The translations under genes and the position numbers were made by a program. A stretch of 64,000 nt of DNA, from contig JALDRK010000015.1 of the NCBI GenBank assembly GCA_031315915.1, positions 1-64,000 of the forward strand, given 5' to 3'. The DNA is from Nitrospirales bacterium (lineage in GTDB: Bacteria > Nitrospirota > Nitrospiria > Nitrospirales > UBA8639). Positions 47,373 to 54,970 of this stretch are shown here, piece by piece (the stretch's first letter is position 1; the number at the start of each line of letters is the position of its first letter). The notes under the pieces were generated by a model. That model searched no databases. It was not told where the DNA came from and worked only from the letters and a program-made list of their open reading frames with translations.

Positions 47373-47852
47373 ATGGAAAGTTTATTGGCGTGGGGACATT
47401 TCCTCGCGGGCATTACGTGGATTGGAATTTTGTATTACTTTAATTTCATCCAAGTGCCGTTTTTAAAAGCCGTCACACCGGAAACCAAAGCTGAAGCCTT
47501 TAAACACCTGGTGCCCAACGCACTCTGGTGGTTTCGCTGGGGAGCGTTATTCACCTGGTTATTTGGCGCCGCCTTGCTGATGAACCAACATCGGATGGGA
47601 AGTGCCTTTTTACTGCAGGGACCGGATGCCGTCATCGGCATGGGAGCCTGGCTGGGAACCATCATGTTGCTGAACGTCTGGGGAATCATTTGGCCTAATC
47701 AGAAGAAGGTCCTCGGGCTCAAGGAAGCCACCCCTGATGAAAAAGCCAAAGCCGGGCGAATGGCTCTGTTGGCCTCCCGCACGAATACCATGCTGTCCAT
47801 CCCCATGCTGTTCTTCATGGCCAGTTCCGGGCACGCGTCAGGATTGTTCTGA
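47373..47852 (+). CDS. Urate-hydroxylase-N-type (PuuD-like) membrane protein
   Basis: A 159-residue membrane protein with four helices: WGHFLAGITWIGILYYFNFIQVPFL, LWWFRWGALFTWLFGAALL, GAWLGTIMLLNVWGIIWPNQKK and a C-terminal NTMLSIPMLFFMAS. Conserved His (HFLAG, SGHASG) and WPNQKK fit the Urate_ox_N / PuuD family, which in longer forms carries a cytochrome c domain; here that is absent. A urate role is not established for such short versions. A terminator follows. Confidence 0.75.
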   Translation: MESLLAWGHFLAGITWIGILYYFNFIQVPFLKAVTPETKAEAFKHLVPNALWWFRWGALFTWLFGAALLMNQHRMGSAFLLQGPDAVIGMGAWLGTIMLLNVWGIIWPNQKKVLGLKEATPDEKAKAGRMALLASRTNTMLSIPMLFFMASSGHASGLF

Positions 47853-47888
47853 GTCTCCATGACAAAGAATGTTCCCGTTTAACATCGA

Positions 47889-47923
47889 CGAGGGCCGGTT
47901 ATCACGACCGGTCCTCGTTTTTT
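47889..47923 (+). terminator. Rho-independent terminator
   Basis: CGAGG.CCGGT, loop, ACCGG.CCTCG, then a run of six T. It lies 36 bases after the urate-hydroxylase-type gene and faces the convergent RAM-domain gene. Confidence 0.8.
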
Positions 47924-47955
47924 CTGAGCCCGAACACGCGGCCATTCGGTTTCAT

Positions 47956-48192
47956 TCAATCCTGTACCACGATATGAGTGTCGGTTTCTTCCACGCCGGG
48001 AATCGTATGGATTTTGGTCATGATGAGATTGGCTAACGCCCGATCATCCGAGGCATTCACCAGGCCGAAAATATCCGGATGACCAAAACAGGCATGGGCT
48101 TGCTCCACTCCCGGCAGGGCTTTGAGGGTTTCCAGAACATCCTGGGTTTTTCCAGCTTTGACTTTCAACAACAGATAGGCTTTGGCTGCCAT
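47956..48192 (-). CDS. Stand-alone Lrp/AsnC ligand-binding (RAM) domain protein
   Basis: A 78-residue protein that is only the effector-binding half of an Lrp/AsnC regulator: KAYLLLKVKAGKTQDVLETLKALPGVEQAHACFGHPDIFGLVNASDD...IPGVEETDTHIVV. There is no helix-turn-helix. AAGGAGG precedes ATG 48192. Such proteins form oligomers that bind amino acids. No partner regulator is seen nearby. Confidence 0.85.
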   Translation of the reverse strand: MAAKAYLLLKVKAGKTQDVLETLKALPGVEQAHACFGHPDIFGLVNASDDRALANLIMTKIHTIPGVEETDTHIVVQD

Positions 48193-48455
48193 AAAATCCT
48201 CCTTGATGAATATAGATCGGAGTGTTGCCATTCACGACAAACCGGATCGTGCCATAGATCAGGGTCATTAGTCTCGCCTTTTTAGATCCGGCAGAGAGTT
48301 CATTTTTACCATAGATGGCATAGCGCTTCCATGTCCCAGATTCCCTCCCCTTACAAACCCCATTTGGCCATTTCAGGTTGCGGACGTTCCGCCTCTCTCA
48401 GGTAGGATAAGCCATGGTATGGATTCCTTTGTTGTCGCCCCTGTAGGAGAATCTT

Positions 48456-49382
48456 GTGTTTCGTATTGTGTCTTTCATCCCTAGCGGAACTGAAATGATC
48501 TGCGCAGTAGGCTGCGGCTCTCAACTCGTTGGCCGGTCGCACGAATGCGATTTTCCGCCAGAAATTCGGCATCTGCCTGTTTGTACGACATCGACGGTGA
48601 ATGGTGAGAGAAACAGTCAGGACATACACAATCAGGTTTCTCAACGTCTCCGGCAGGCCCTTTCCCTCTATGAGGTTCTGATTGACCAGGTGAAGGACTT
48701 ACAACCGGATATCATTGTGACCCAAACCCAGTGCGAAGTGTGCGCCGTCAGTGCCGATGAAGTTCAACGGAGCCTTCACAATTGGGTGGGATCATCTCCC
48801 ACCTTGATTTCATTAGGAGCGCAGGATTTATCTGGGGTCTGGGATGACATCACCAGAGTAGCGGAGGGCATCGGACAACCAACGAACGGACAGAGGCTGC
48901 TGGAACAAGCGCACTACCGAATTGGTGAAATCTCCCAACGCTCCACGCAGCGCTCCTCCACCCCCACCGTCGCGTGCATCGAATGGATGGATCCCCTCAT
49001 GGCAGCCGGGAACTGGGTTCCCGAACTCGTGGAGTTAGCCGGCGGACGGTCGATGTTTGGTGAAGCCGGTGCCCATGCTCCTTGGATTACCTGGGAGGCC
49101 CTCCTTGAAACCGACCCTGAGTTCATTCTGCTCATGCCCTGCGGATTTTCCCTGTTCCGGATTCAGCAGGAATGTTTCTCCCTGGCCAACCATTCCAATT
49201 GGCGAAAGCTACAAGCTGTGCAGGGGGGGAACGTGTATATGACAGATGGCAATCAATACTTCAACCGGCCGGGACCACGATTGGTCGAGTCATTGGAAAT
49301 ACTGGCCGAGATTTTTCACCCGGAACTTTTTCAATTCGGTCACCAGGGCCAAGGCTGGAAGTTGGCCCACCCTCTCCTCTAA
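48456..49382 (+). CDS. Cobalamin-type ABC substrate-binding protein (BtuF-like)
   Basis: A 308-residue periplasmic-binding-protein fold of the TroA/BtuF helical-backbone type: RIVSFIPSGTEMICAVGCGSQLVGRSHECDFPPEI, DLQPDIIVTQTQCEVCAVS, VACIEWMDPLMAAGNWVPELVELAGG, a DPEFILLMPCGF strand and NRPGPRLVESLEILAEI. There is no obvious signal peptide at GTG 48456 (AGGAG upstream), as in many short cobalamin-binding family members. Transport genes are not adjacent, so an orphan or cytoplasmic role is possible. Confidence 0.8.
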   Translation: MFRIVSFIPSGTEMICAVGCGSQLVGRSHECDFPPEIRHLPVCTTSTVNGERNSQDIHNQVSQRLRQALSLYEVLIDQVKDLQPDIIVTQTQCEVCAVSADEVQRSLHNWVGSSPTLISLGAQDLSGVWDDITRVAEGIGQPTNGQRLLEQAHYRIGEISQRSTQRSSTPTVACIEWMDPLMAAGNWVPELVELAGGRSMFGEAGAHAPWITWEALLETDPEFILLMPCGFSLFRIQQECFSLANHSNWRKLQAVQGGNVYMTDGNQYFNRPGPRLVESLEILAEIFHPELFQFGHQGQGWKLAHPLL

Positions 49383-49406
49383 TTTCCGAGAATTTCTGAC
49401 CTTCGA

Positions 49407-49443
49407 TTGACCAGGCCACGGCAAACATGCTAGTTAGTAACTA
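49407..49443 (+). promoter_or_regulatory. Promoter and Fur/PerR-type operator
   Basis: TTGACC (49407-49412), an 18-base spacer and TAGTTA (49431-49436). The -10 is half of a perfect 6-1-6 inverted repeat TAGTTA-G-TAACTA (49431-49443), the spacing of Fur-family boxes. The regulator gene starts at 49462, so autoregulation is likely. Confidence 0.6.
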
Positions 49444-49461
49444 TTCCTAAACAGGAACGAT

Positions 49462-50010
49462 ATGAATTCTATCTTATCCCACATTCACGAGAAGTTCCGG
49501 GCACGTGGCCTCAAAAGCACACCACAGCGGACGGCCATTTACCAGGCGTTAAGCCAAAGCACGGCCCATCCGACGGCGGAGGAATTGTATGCGGAAGTCT
49601 CTCCCCGCTATCCCATGCTTTCTCTGAACACCGTGTATTACACCTTAGGTGTGCTGCAGAAAGCCGGGCTCATTCAGGAAGTGAACGTGGGTCATGATCG
49701 AGCCAGATTTGATGCCAATCTCTCTCCGCACCATCATCTGATCTGCCAGGGCTGTCACGTTATTGTGGATGTTATGGATAACCGACTGAATCAGTTGGCC
49801 CCACCGCGTGGGCTCCCCTCTGATTTTATCATCACCGACCACCAAGTGGCGTTCCGCGGATATTGCGGACGTTGTTATCAAGCAGTATCAATCACTACTT
49901 ATCCGGGGTCTACCCCGTTATCTACAGGAGGCACATATGGGAAAAAGTCTCAAAGGGACAAAAAGCCACGACAATCTCAAAGCCGCATTCGCCGGAGAAT
50001 CTCAAGCTAA
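49462..50010 (+). CDS. Fur-family regulator (PerR-like)
   Basis: A 182-residue metal-dependent repressor. The winged helix (LKSTPQRTAIYQALSQSTAHPTAEELYAEV...LNTVYYTLGVLQKAGLI) and metal sites (HHHLICQGC, GYCGRC; two CxxC pairs for structural zinc) are intact. Linkage to rubrerythrin suggests peroxide sensing. The C-terminus is unusual. Family members normally end just after the second CxxC, but this frame runs 40 residues further, the last 74 bases inside the rubrerythrin gene, and the tail is basic and low-complexity. A lost stop or a frameshift near 49890-49930 would explain it. Confidence 0.88.
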   Translation: MNSILSHIHEKFRARGLKSTPQRTAIYQALSQSTAHPTAEELYAEVSPRYPMLSLNTVYYTLGVLQKAGLIQEVNVGHDRARFDANLSPHHHLICQGCHVIVDVMDNRLNQLAPPRGLPSDFIITDHQVAFRGYCGRCYQAVSITTYPGSTPLSTGGTYGKKSQRDKKPRQSQSRIRRRISS

Positions 50011-50365
50011 CCGCCGATATCTGTATTTCGCCCGACGCGCCGATATCGAGGGCTATCCTGATGTCGGTGGTTTATTTCGCGATACGTCCGAAGCCGAAAC
50101 CGGCCATGCCTTCGGCCATTTGGACTTTTTAAAAGAAGTGGGTGATCCGGCCACAGGAGTGCCCATCGGCAATACCGAGGCCAATTTGAAAGCCGCAATT
50201 GAAGGTGAAACCTACGAATACACCCAAATGTATCCCGGGATGGCCAAGACCGCCCGAGAGGAAAATTTTGAAGAGTTGGCGGAATGGTTTGAAACCCTGG
50301 CGAAGGCCGAACGATCCCATGCCAATCGATTTACCAAGGGCTTGGAATCTTTGAAGCAAGCTTAA
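49937..50365 (+). CDS. Rubrerythrin-type diiron protein
   Basis: A 142-residue ferritin-like diiron protein that reduces hydrogen peroxide. Two ExxH-type pairs are seen: [17 protein letters not shown] and [11 protein letters not shown] in the first half, [18 protein letters not shown] and [15 protein letters not shown] in the second. The C-terminal rubredoxin domain of classical rubrerythrin is absent, so electrons must come from elsewhere. AGGAGG precedes ATG 49937. It overlaps the PerR-like gene and is followed by a strong terminator, then Fe-S and DUF3501 genes commonly clustered with it. Confidence 0.93.
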   Translation: MGKSLKGTKSHDNLKAAFAGESQANRRYLYFARRADIEGYPDVGGLFRDTSEAETGHAFGHLDFLKEVGDPATGVPIGNTEANLKAAIEGETYEYTQMYPGMAKTAREENFEELAEWFETLAKAERSHANRFTKGLESLKQA

Positions 50366-50379
50366 CGGCAATTTTTTGA

Positions 50380-50416
50380 CAGCCCGGACTGGCGTCGCCA
50401 GTCCGGGCTGTTTTTT
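50380..50416 (+). terminator. Strong rho-independent terminator
   Basis: Perfect 14-bp stem CAGCCCGGACTGGC (50380-50393) / GCCAGTCCGGGCTG (50397-50410), three-base loop GTC, then T6. It ends the perR-rubrerythrin transcript. Confidence 0.95.
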
Positions 50417-50440
50417 CGCTTATCTAAACGATTACTCACC

Positions 50441-51715
50441 ATGCCACATTTCGATCTCATCACCCCAGGATGGACTCGATCACATTTAGAAAAAGAAACC
50501 ACACGTGTTTTTGATATCTGCGACGGATGTCGGCGCTGTTTCAACTTGTGCCCTTCCTTTTCTACGCTGATCGACCGCCTGGATGATTACGAAAGTAACT
50601 TATCAAAATTTACAGGTCAGGATTTCACCAAAATCGAGCAGGAATGCTATTACTGTAAGTTGTGTTTCAACCATTGTCCCTATTCGCCTCCCCATGAATA
50701 TGCCTTGGACTTTCCACGCCTTATGGCCGCTTGGAAAAAACAGCGGGCCAATGATGGCGGCATGACCGTTCGGGACAAACTCCTGGTTCAGACTGACCTG
50801 ATGGGTAAAGTTGGAAGTCTCACAGCCCCACTGACCAATTGGGCGTTGCGAACGCCTTGGATTCGGGGTCTCATGGAAAAAATTTTCGGCATCCATCGGG
50901 AACGAGAAATCCTCCCGTTCCAATCCGAAACCTTTACCCAGTGGTGGAGTAAAAAACCATCTTCTTCAAACAGCGGAGCAAAAACCGGGAAAGTGGCCTT
51001 TTTCCCAAGTTGTCTGGTGACCTACCAAATCCCCGATATCGGAAAGGCAGCCATTCAGATTCTTGAGAAAAACGGAATTGAGGTAATCGTTCCACCCGGG
51101 CAGCAATGCTGCGGCATGCCACGGTTCGATCTGGGCGACACTGAAGGGATGGCCCAGGCTGCCGAGCATCATTTACAGCTCTTTGGTCCCTACGTGGCTC
51201 AGGGCTATGACATTGTGATTCCCGCCCCCAGCTGCAGTTTAATGTTTAAACGGGAATATCCTTACCTGAGTCCTACCCAGGAAATGAAACAGCTTGCCGA
51301 ACATACCTTCGATCTGTGTGAATACCTTATGCGGCTCAAACGGGAGGATCGCCTTTCACTGGACTTCCCCAACAATCCCGGCAGGGTCGCCTACCAGATT
51401 CCCTGTCATTTGCGAGACCAAAACATCGGCTTTAAATCAAAGGACCTGATGGAACTGACCGGAGCCACGGTGCATCTCATTGAAAAATGTTCCGGTCATG
51501 ACGGTGCCTGGAGCGCCAAGACCGAGTTCTTTGATCTTTCCATGAAGATTGCCAAAAAAGCCGTGCGAGACATCGAAGATGGAGGATTCCAGGTCGTGGC
51601 TTCAGACTGTCCGCTGTCGGCTGTGCAGCTCGATCAAGCTCTCGGGTCTCAGAAACCTCAAACGGCCCTTCATCCCATCCAAGTCGTTCGTAACGCGTAT
51701 GGATTACCCTCATGA
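50441..51715 (+). CDS. GlpC/HdrD-like (Fe-S) oxidoreductase
   Basis: A 424-residue Fe-S protein with two [4Fe-4S] ferredoxin motifs near the N-terminus (CDGCRRCFNLCP, CYYCKLCFNHCPY) and two CCG domains (SCLVTYQIPDIG...GQQCCGMPRF; IPCHLRDQNIG...EKCSGHDGAW). This is the layout of GlpC and heterodisulfide reductase subunit D. The cluster of rubrerythrin, this protein and DUF3501 is widespread. Electron transfer to rubrerythrin is a reasonable inference but unproved. Its stop overlaps the DUF3501 start by 4 bases (ATGA). Confidence 0.88.
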   Translation: MPHFDLITPGWTRSHLEKETTRVFDICDGCRRCFNLCPSFSTLIDRLDDYESNLSKFTGQDFTKIEQECYYCKLCFNHCPYSPPHEYALDFPRLMAAWKKQRANDGGMTVRDKLLVQTDLMGKVGSLTAPLTNWALRTPWIRGLMEKIFGIHREREILPFQSETFTQWWSKKPSSSNSGAKTGKVAFFPSCLVTYQIPDIGKAAIQILEKNGIEVIVPPGQQCCGMPRFDLGDTEGMAQAAEHHLQLFGPYVAQGYDIVIPAPSCSLMFKREYPYLSPTQEMKQLAEHTFDLCEYLMRLKREDRLSLDFPNNPGRVAYQIPCHLRDQNIGFKSKDLMELTGATVHLIEKCSGHDGAWSAKTEFFDLSMKIAKKAVRDIEDGGFQVVASDCPLSAVQLDQALGSQKPQTALHPIQVVRNAYGLPS

Positions 51716-52296
51716 ATAAACTTGAACCTCAAGACTTATTGTCCGCAGCGGATTACGAAAAGAACCGGTCGGACATTCGTCAACGGATTATCACACTGAA
51801 AAAACGCCGACGTATCGGGGTCGGCGATCTTGTAACCCTGGTCTTCGAAAATCGTGAGACCGTCCTCTGGCAAATTCAGGAAATGATCCGAACCGAACGG
51901 ATCTTTGACCCGCTGAAAATCCAGGAAGAACTGGATGTCTATAATGATTTATTGCCCAATCCCAGTGAGTTACACGCCACCCTGTTCATTGAAATTACCG
52001 ACATGGAGAAAATCCAGGAACTCCTGGATTCATTTCAAGGGATTGATGGGACTAATACTCTAGCCCTGAAAGTCGGAGACCACAGTATTTACGGATCATT
52101 CGAGGGGGGCCATAGCAAGGAAGATAAGATCAGCGCGGTACATTTTGTTCGATTTTCGACAACTACACAATTTAGGGCTCATTTGGCCCAACTTGACATC
52201 CCGGCCTTTGTGTCTATCTTTCATAGTAATTACCGAGCTGAAACTCCGGTATCCCCTGAAATGCGCCGGGAATGGTTGAATGATCTAGAATCCTAA
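51712..52296 (+). CDS. DUF3501 family protein
   Basis: A 194-residue cytosolic protein of the DUF3501 family: ADYEKNRSDIRQRIITLKKRRRIGVGDLVTLVFENRETVLWQIQEMIRTER, then a helical-beta core ending PEMRREWLNDL. It is translationally coupled (ATGA overlap) to the Fe-S oxidoreductase, and the trio with rubrerythrin implies a role in peroxide detoxification. Biochemical function unknown. Confidence 0.85.
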   Translation: MNKLEPQDLLSAADYEKNRSDIRQRIITLKKRRRIGVGDLVTLVFENRETVLWQIQEMIRTERIFDPLKIQEELDVYNDLLPNPSELHATLFIEITDMEKIQELLDSFQGIDGTNTLALKVGDHSIYGSFEGGHSKEDKISAVHFVRFSTTTQFRAHLAQLDIPAFVSIFHSNYRAETPVSPEMRREWLNDLES

Positions 52297-52442
52297 TCCC
52301 ATTTGACCTATCAATTCAGAAAGCCAAATTGACAACCTTCAAAGTTGTGCTTTAGAATGTAAACTCAATCAAAAGTGCCTTTCAACCGATTGAAAGGAAA
52401 GAGAAACTTAGAACATCCCTCATAAAAAAGGAGAATGCACAC

Positions 52443-52763
52443 ATGGTAACAATTACCTCCATTGCGGAAGAAAAAATCAAAGAGTTAATAAAAGAAGAGG
52501 AGAATGCGGTCGGCCTTCGAATTTATGTAAAAGGCGGCGGCTGCAGTGGTTACCAATATGGGATGTCCTTTGAAGATAAGACCAGCGATGACGACACCAT
52601 TATTGAAAAGGGCAGCGTGAAGGTAATCGTTGATTCCCAAAGCGCTCCCATGTTGAACGGTGCCGAGGTGGATTATGTCGACAGCCTGCAAGGCTCCGGG
52701 TTTGCCATTAAGAACCCACAGGCAAAATCTACCTGCGGTTGCGGCAGCTCATTTAGCACCTAA
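52443..52763 (+). CDS. A-type Fe-S carrier (ErpA/IscA-like)
   Basis: A 106-residue A-type carrier with all three cluster Cys: KGGGCSGYQYGM and the C-terminal STCGCGSSF. The Met/Val-rich core matches ErpA/HesB. AAGGAG precedes the ATG. It lies apart from the isc operon, which has its own iscA, so it probably serves as a second, ErpA-like carrier. A terminator follows. Confidence 0.92.
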   Translation: MVTITSIAEEKIKELIKEEENAVGLRIYVKGGGCSGYQYGMSFEDKTSDDDTIIEKGSVKVIVDSQSAPMLNGAEVDYVDSLQGSGFAIKNPQAKSTCGCGSSFST

Positions 52764-52789
52764 TTCTTTTTTGGAATTTCTGACTCACA

Positions 52790-52839
52790 GGGCTGAGGCT
52801 TGGTTTTGAAAATATCCAAGTCTCAGCCCTTTCTTTTTT
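52790..52839 (+). terminator. Rho-independent terminator
   Basis: Stem GGGCTGAGGCTTGG (52790-52803) with CCAAGTCTCAGCCC (52816-52829), one mismatch, followed by TTTCTTTTTT. It ends the A-type carrier transcript and lies just before the QueD-like start, which argues against any upstream start for that gene. Confidence 0.9.
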
Positions 52840-52853
52840 CTCCACACCCCACG

Positions 52854-53654
52854 ATGCCTAAAGCAACCCTGACTAAACGCCTGGAATTCTGCGCTTCCCA
52901 CCGCTATCACAATGCCAAGTGGGATGATGCGAAAAATCGCGACGTCTTTGGCGTCTGCAATAATGTCAATACCCACGGCCATAATTACTTGCTTGAAGTG
53001 ACTCTTCAGGGAGACATTGATCCTGTCACCGGTATGATCATTAATCTTTACGATCTGAAAATTATTCTCCACAGCATCCTTGAGCAATTCGATCATAAAA
53101 ATCTGAACCTGGACACCGCTTTTTTCTCGAACAAAATTCCCACGACGGAAAATTTGGCTTTGACATTGTGGGAAATTCTACAGAACCACCCTGATCTGCC
53201 TCATTTGGATACCATTCGGCTTTATGAAGATAAAACCCTTTATGCCGAAGTGACCGCGGAGGATTGGGAAAAAGCGCAGCGCTTAGAAGAAACTCCAAGC
53301 GTGCTAGTTGCCCGACGATATCGATTTTCCGCCATTAATTTTGCGTCCGATGGTCGGGGAAGAGGGCACAATTATGAACTGTGGATTTCCCTGAAGGGTC
53401 CGGTTCCTGAGGATACGGGTCAGATCATTCATCTTCACAAATTGGATAATCTGGTTCACAAGCATCTCTTATCCCGATGGGACCAGCAAGACCTTAGCCG
53501 TGACCAAGCGTTATCAAAGAGCCCTGTGACCGACTCTTCCCTTTCAGCCATGGCATGGAATCTTCTGGCCCCGGAGCTCAGTTCCCCACCGGCTCTCATT
53601 CACCTTTCTATCAGCCAACAAGAAGAGACCAAAGCCTCCACGGCTTTCTCGTAA
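52854..53654 (+). CDS. Tandem 6-carboxytetrahydropterin synthase-like protein (QueD family)
   Basis: A 266-residue fusion of two QueD/PTPS domains. Domain 1 (1-135) keeps the catalytic set: FCASHRYHNAKWD (zinc His), GVCNNVNTHGHNYLLEV (Cys and HxH zinc ligands), DHKNLN and NPTxEN-like PTTENLAL. Domain 2 (about 150-250; RRYRFSAINFASDGRGRGHNYELWISL) has Asn and Arg where the zinc His residues belong and is probably non-catalytic. Start ATG 52854 lies just after a terminator; no ribosome site is evident. A pterin or queuosine-precursor role is inferred from domain 1. Confidence 0.85.
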   Translation: MPKATLTKRLEFCASHRYHNAKWDDAKNRDVFGVCNNVNTHGHNYLLEVTLQGDIDPVTGMIINLYDLKIILHSILEQFDHKNLNLDTAFFSNKIPTTENLALTLWEILQNHPDLPHLDTIRLYEDKTLYAEVTAEDWEKAQRLEETPSVLVARRYRFSAINFASDGRGRGHNYELWISLKGPVPEDTGQIIHLHKLDNLVHKHLLSRWDQQDLSRDQALSKSPVTDSSLSAMAWNLLAPELSSPPALIHLSISQQEETKASTAFS

Positions 53655-53780
53655 ATACCTTACCTGCACTGCTGAACAGACGAATCCATCTTACGGCTCA
53701 CGACGCTTTCTCTTCTGACCAACATGTAAAAACCTCGGTTGGGGAATTTTCAGAATGCGATTTGTGTAACAGGAAGAGAA

Positions 53781-54110
53781 TCAGTTGGTGGGAGAAAAAT
53801 ACCGATTAATCAATTCGGTAAGTTCACTGGACTCCAGTTTGCCTTCTTTAGTTAACAGCAGGGCTCCCTTTGAATAGAAATGGGTCGTGGGGTAGGTTGC
53901 AAATTGATGAAGTTTTTTTATCGCTCGACAACGCCCCGGCACATGCATTTTGGCTTTTCCGAATCGAATGTTTTTGAACTGTTCTGACGCCTCTTCGACG
54001 ATGGGATCATATTCTTTACAAGGCTCACACGTCGCCAACCCATACGCCACGACGGCAGCATTAGACTGAGTAAATCCTTCGTAGTTCTCGTCACTGACAT
54101 CTTCAAGCAT
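53781..54110 (-). CDS. Thioredoxin-like protein
   Basis: A 109-residue thioredoxin-fold protein: VAYGLATCEPCKEYDPIVEEASEQF (CxxC active site, here CEPC), IRFGKAKMHVPGRC and a cis-Pro-type loop ATYPTTHFYSKGALL. ATG 54110 with GAGGAT upstream is preferred to 54131. Encoded after the peroxiredoxin gene on the same strand; a terminator separates them. A reductant for the peroxiredoxin is plausible. Confidence 0.8.
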   Translation of the reverse strand: MLEDVSDENYEGFTQSNAAVVAYGLATCEPCKEYDPIVEEASEQFKNIRFGKAKMHVPGRCRAIKKLHQFATYPTTHFYSKGALLLTKEGKLESSELTELINRYFSPTN

Positions 54111-54136
54111 ATTCCGTCTATCCTCATCCACAAGTC

Positions 54137-54179
54137 AAAAACGCCAGATGGACCGAAAAAGTTCCATCCGGCGTTTTTT
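54137..54179. terminator. Bidirectional rho-independent terminator
   Basis: AACGCCAGATGGA (54140-54152) pairs with TCCATCCGGCGTT (54163-54175), one mismatch, flanked by A4 on the left and T6 on the right. It serves as a terminator for the minus-strand peroxiredoxin gene and possibly in both directions. Confidence 0.85.
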
Positions 54180-54192
54180 CAGAGGAGTCCGA

Positions 54193-54666
54193 TTAATTCA
54201 ACTTTTTTAAAGCTGCCAGAATTTCTTGGTCATCTCGAGCGGTCTTAATTTCCTGGACTTTTACATAAGCGACTTTTCCATTCTTATCAACAATGACCGT
54301 CGCCCGTTTGGAACAGTTCAGCGGTTCAAAATACAGTCCATAGGATTTGGATACCGTCCGATGCATATCCGCCAACAATTGGTGAGTTAAGTCTAAAGAA
54401 TCAGCCCAGGCCTTGTGGGAAAAAAAGCTATCGCAGCTAATTCCAAAGACCACGGCGTTCACCGACTCAAAATTAGGAAAGTCATTGGTCAGACATTTAT
54501 TTTCCCCCGTACATACCGGGCTCCAGTCTAAGGGATAAAATGCTAACACCACGTTCTTTTTCCCTCGGAAATCACTCAACTTGATATCTTTCTGGTCCTG
54601 ATCCTTCAGGGTAAAATCCGGGGCAGCATCCCCGACTTTAACTTCTGCAGCAACATCTGTGGACAT
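54193..54666 (-). CDS. Peroxiredoxin (AhpC/TSA family)
   Basis: A 157-residue thiol peroxidase. [48 protein letters not shown] shows the peroxidatic Cys in the PxxxTxxC-like PLDWSPVC site (the Thr position is Ser), with another Cys five residues on. The C-terminal part has the usual [17 protein letters not shown] strand. Probably a BCP/AhpE-type enzyme. AAGGAAGGAG precedes the ATG. It fits the oxidative-stress genes to the left. Confidence 0.92.
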   Translation of the reverse strand: MSTDVAAEVKVGDAAPDFTLKDQDQKDIKLSDFRGKKNVVLAFYPLDWSPVCTGENKCLTNDFPNFESVNAVVFGISCDSFFSHKAWADSLDLTHQLLADMHRTVSKSYGLYFEPLNCSKRATVIVDKNGKVAYVKVQEIKTARDDQEILAALKKLN

Positions 54667-54970
54667 GTATCACTCCTTCCTTTTTGGGAATTAAACGATC
54701 AACAACCAACCTCAACTGCAGCTTTGGTGGTACCATGGGGTGAAAAAGTTTGTCAATCTATCCAAAGACCTACCAACATTGTGGTTCATGGGTCATTATC
54801 CAGCTCATATCGGGCAAGAGTGCGTCAAAACGCTTCAATTCACGGCCTTTCGTGACATCTGCTTCCTTGTCATATGTTCAATCTCGGAGTATCGTTAAAG
54901 AAAGGTCGAATCCACCTTTCCCCAAAGATGTTGATCATATTTCTGAGTCATTCCTCTATCGTATTTTTCC

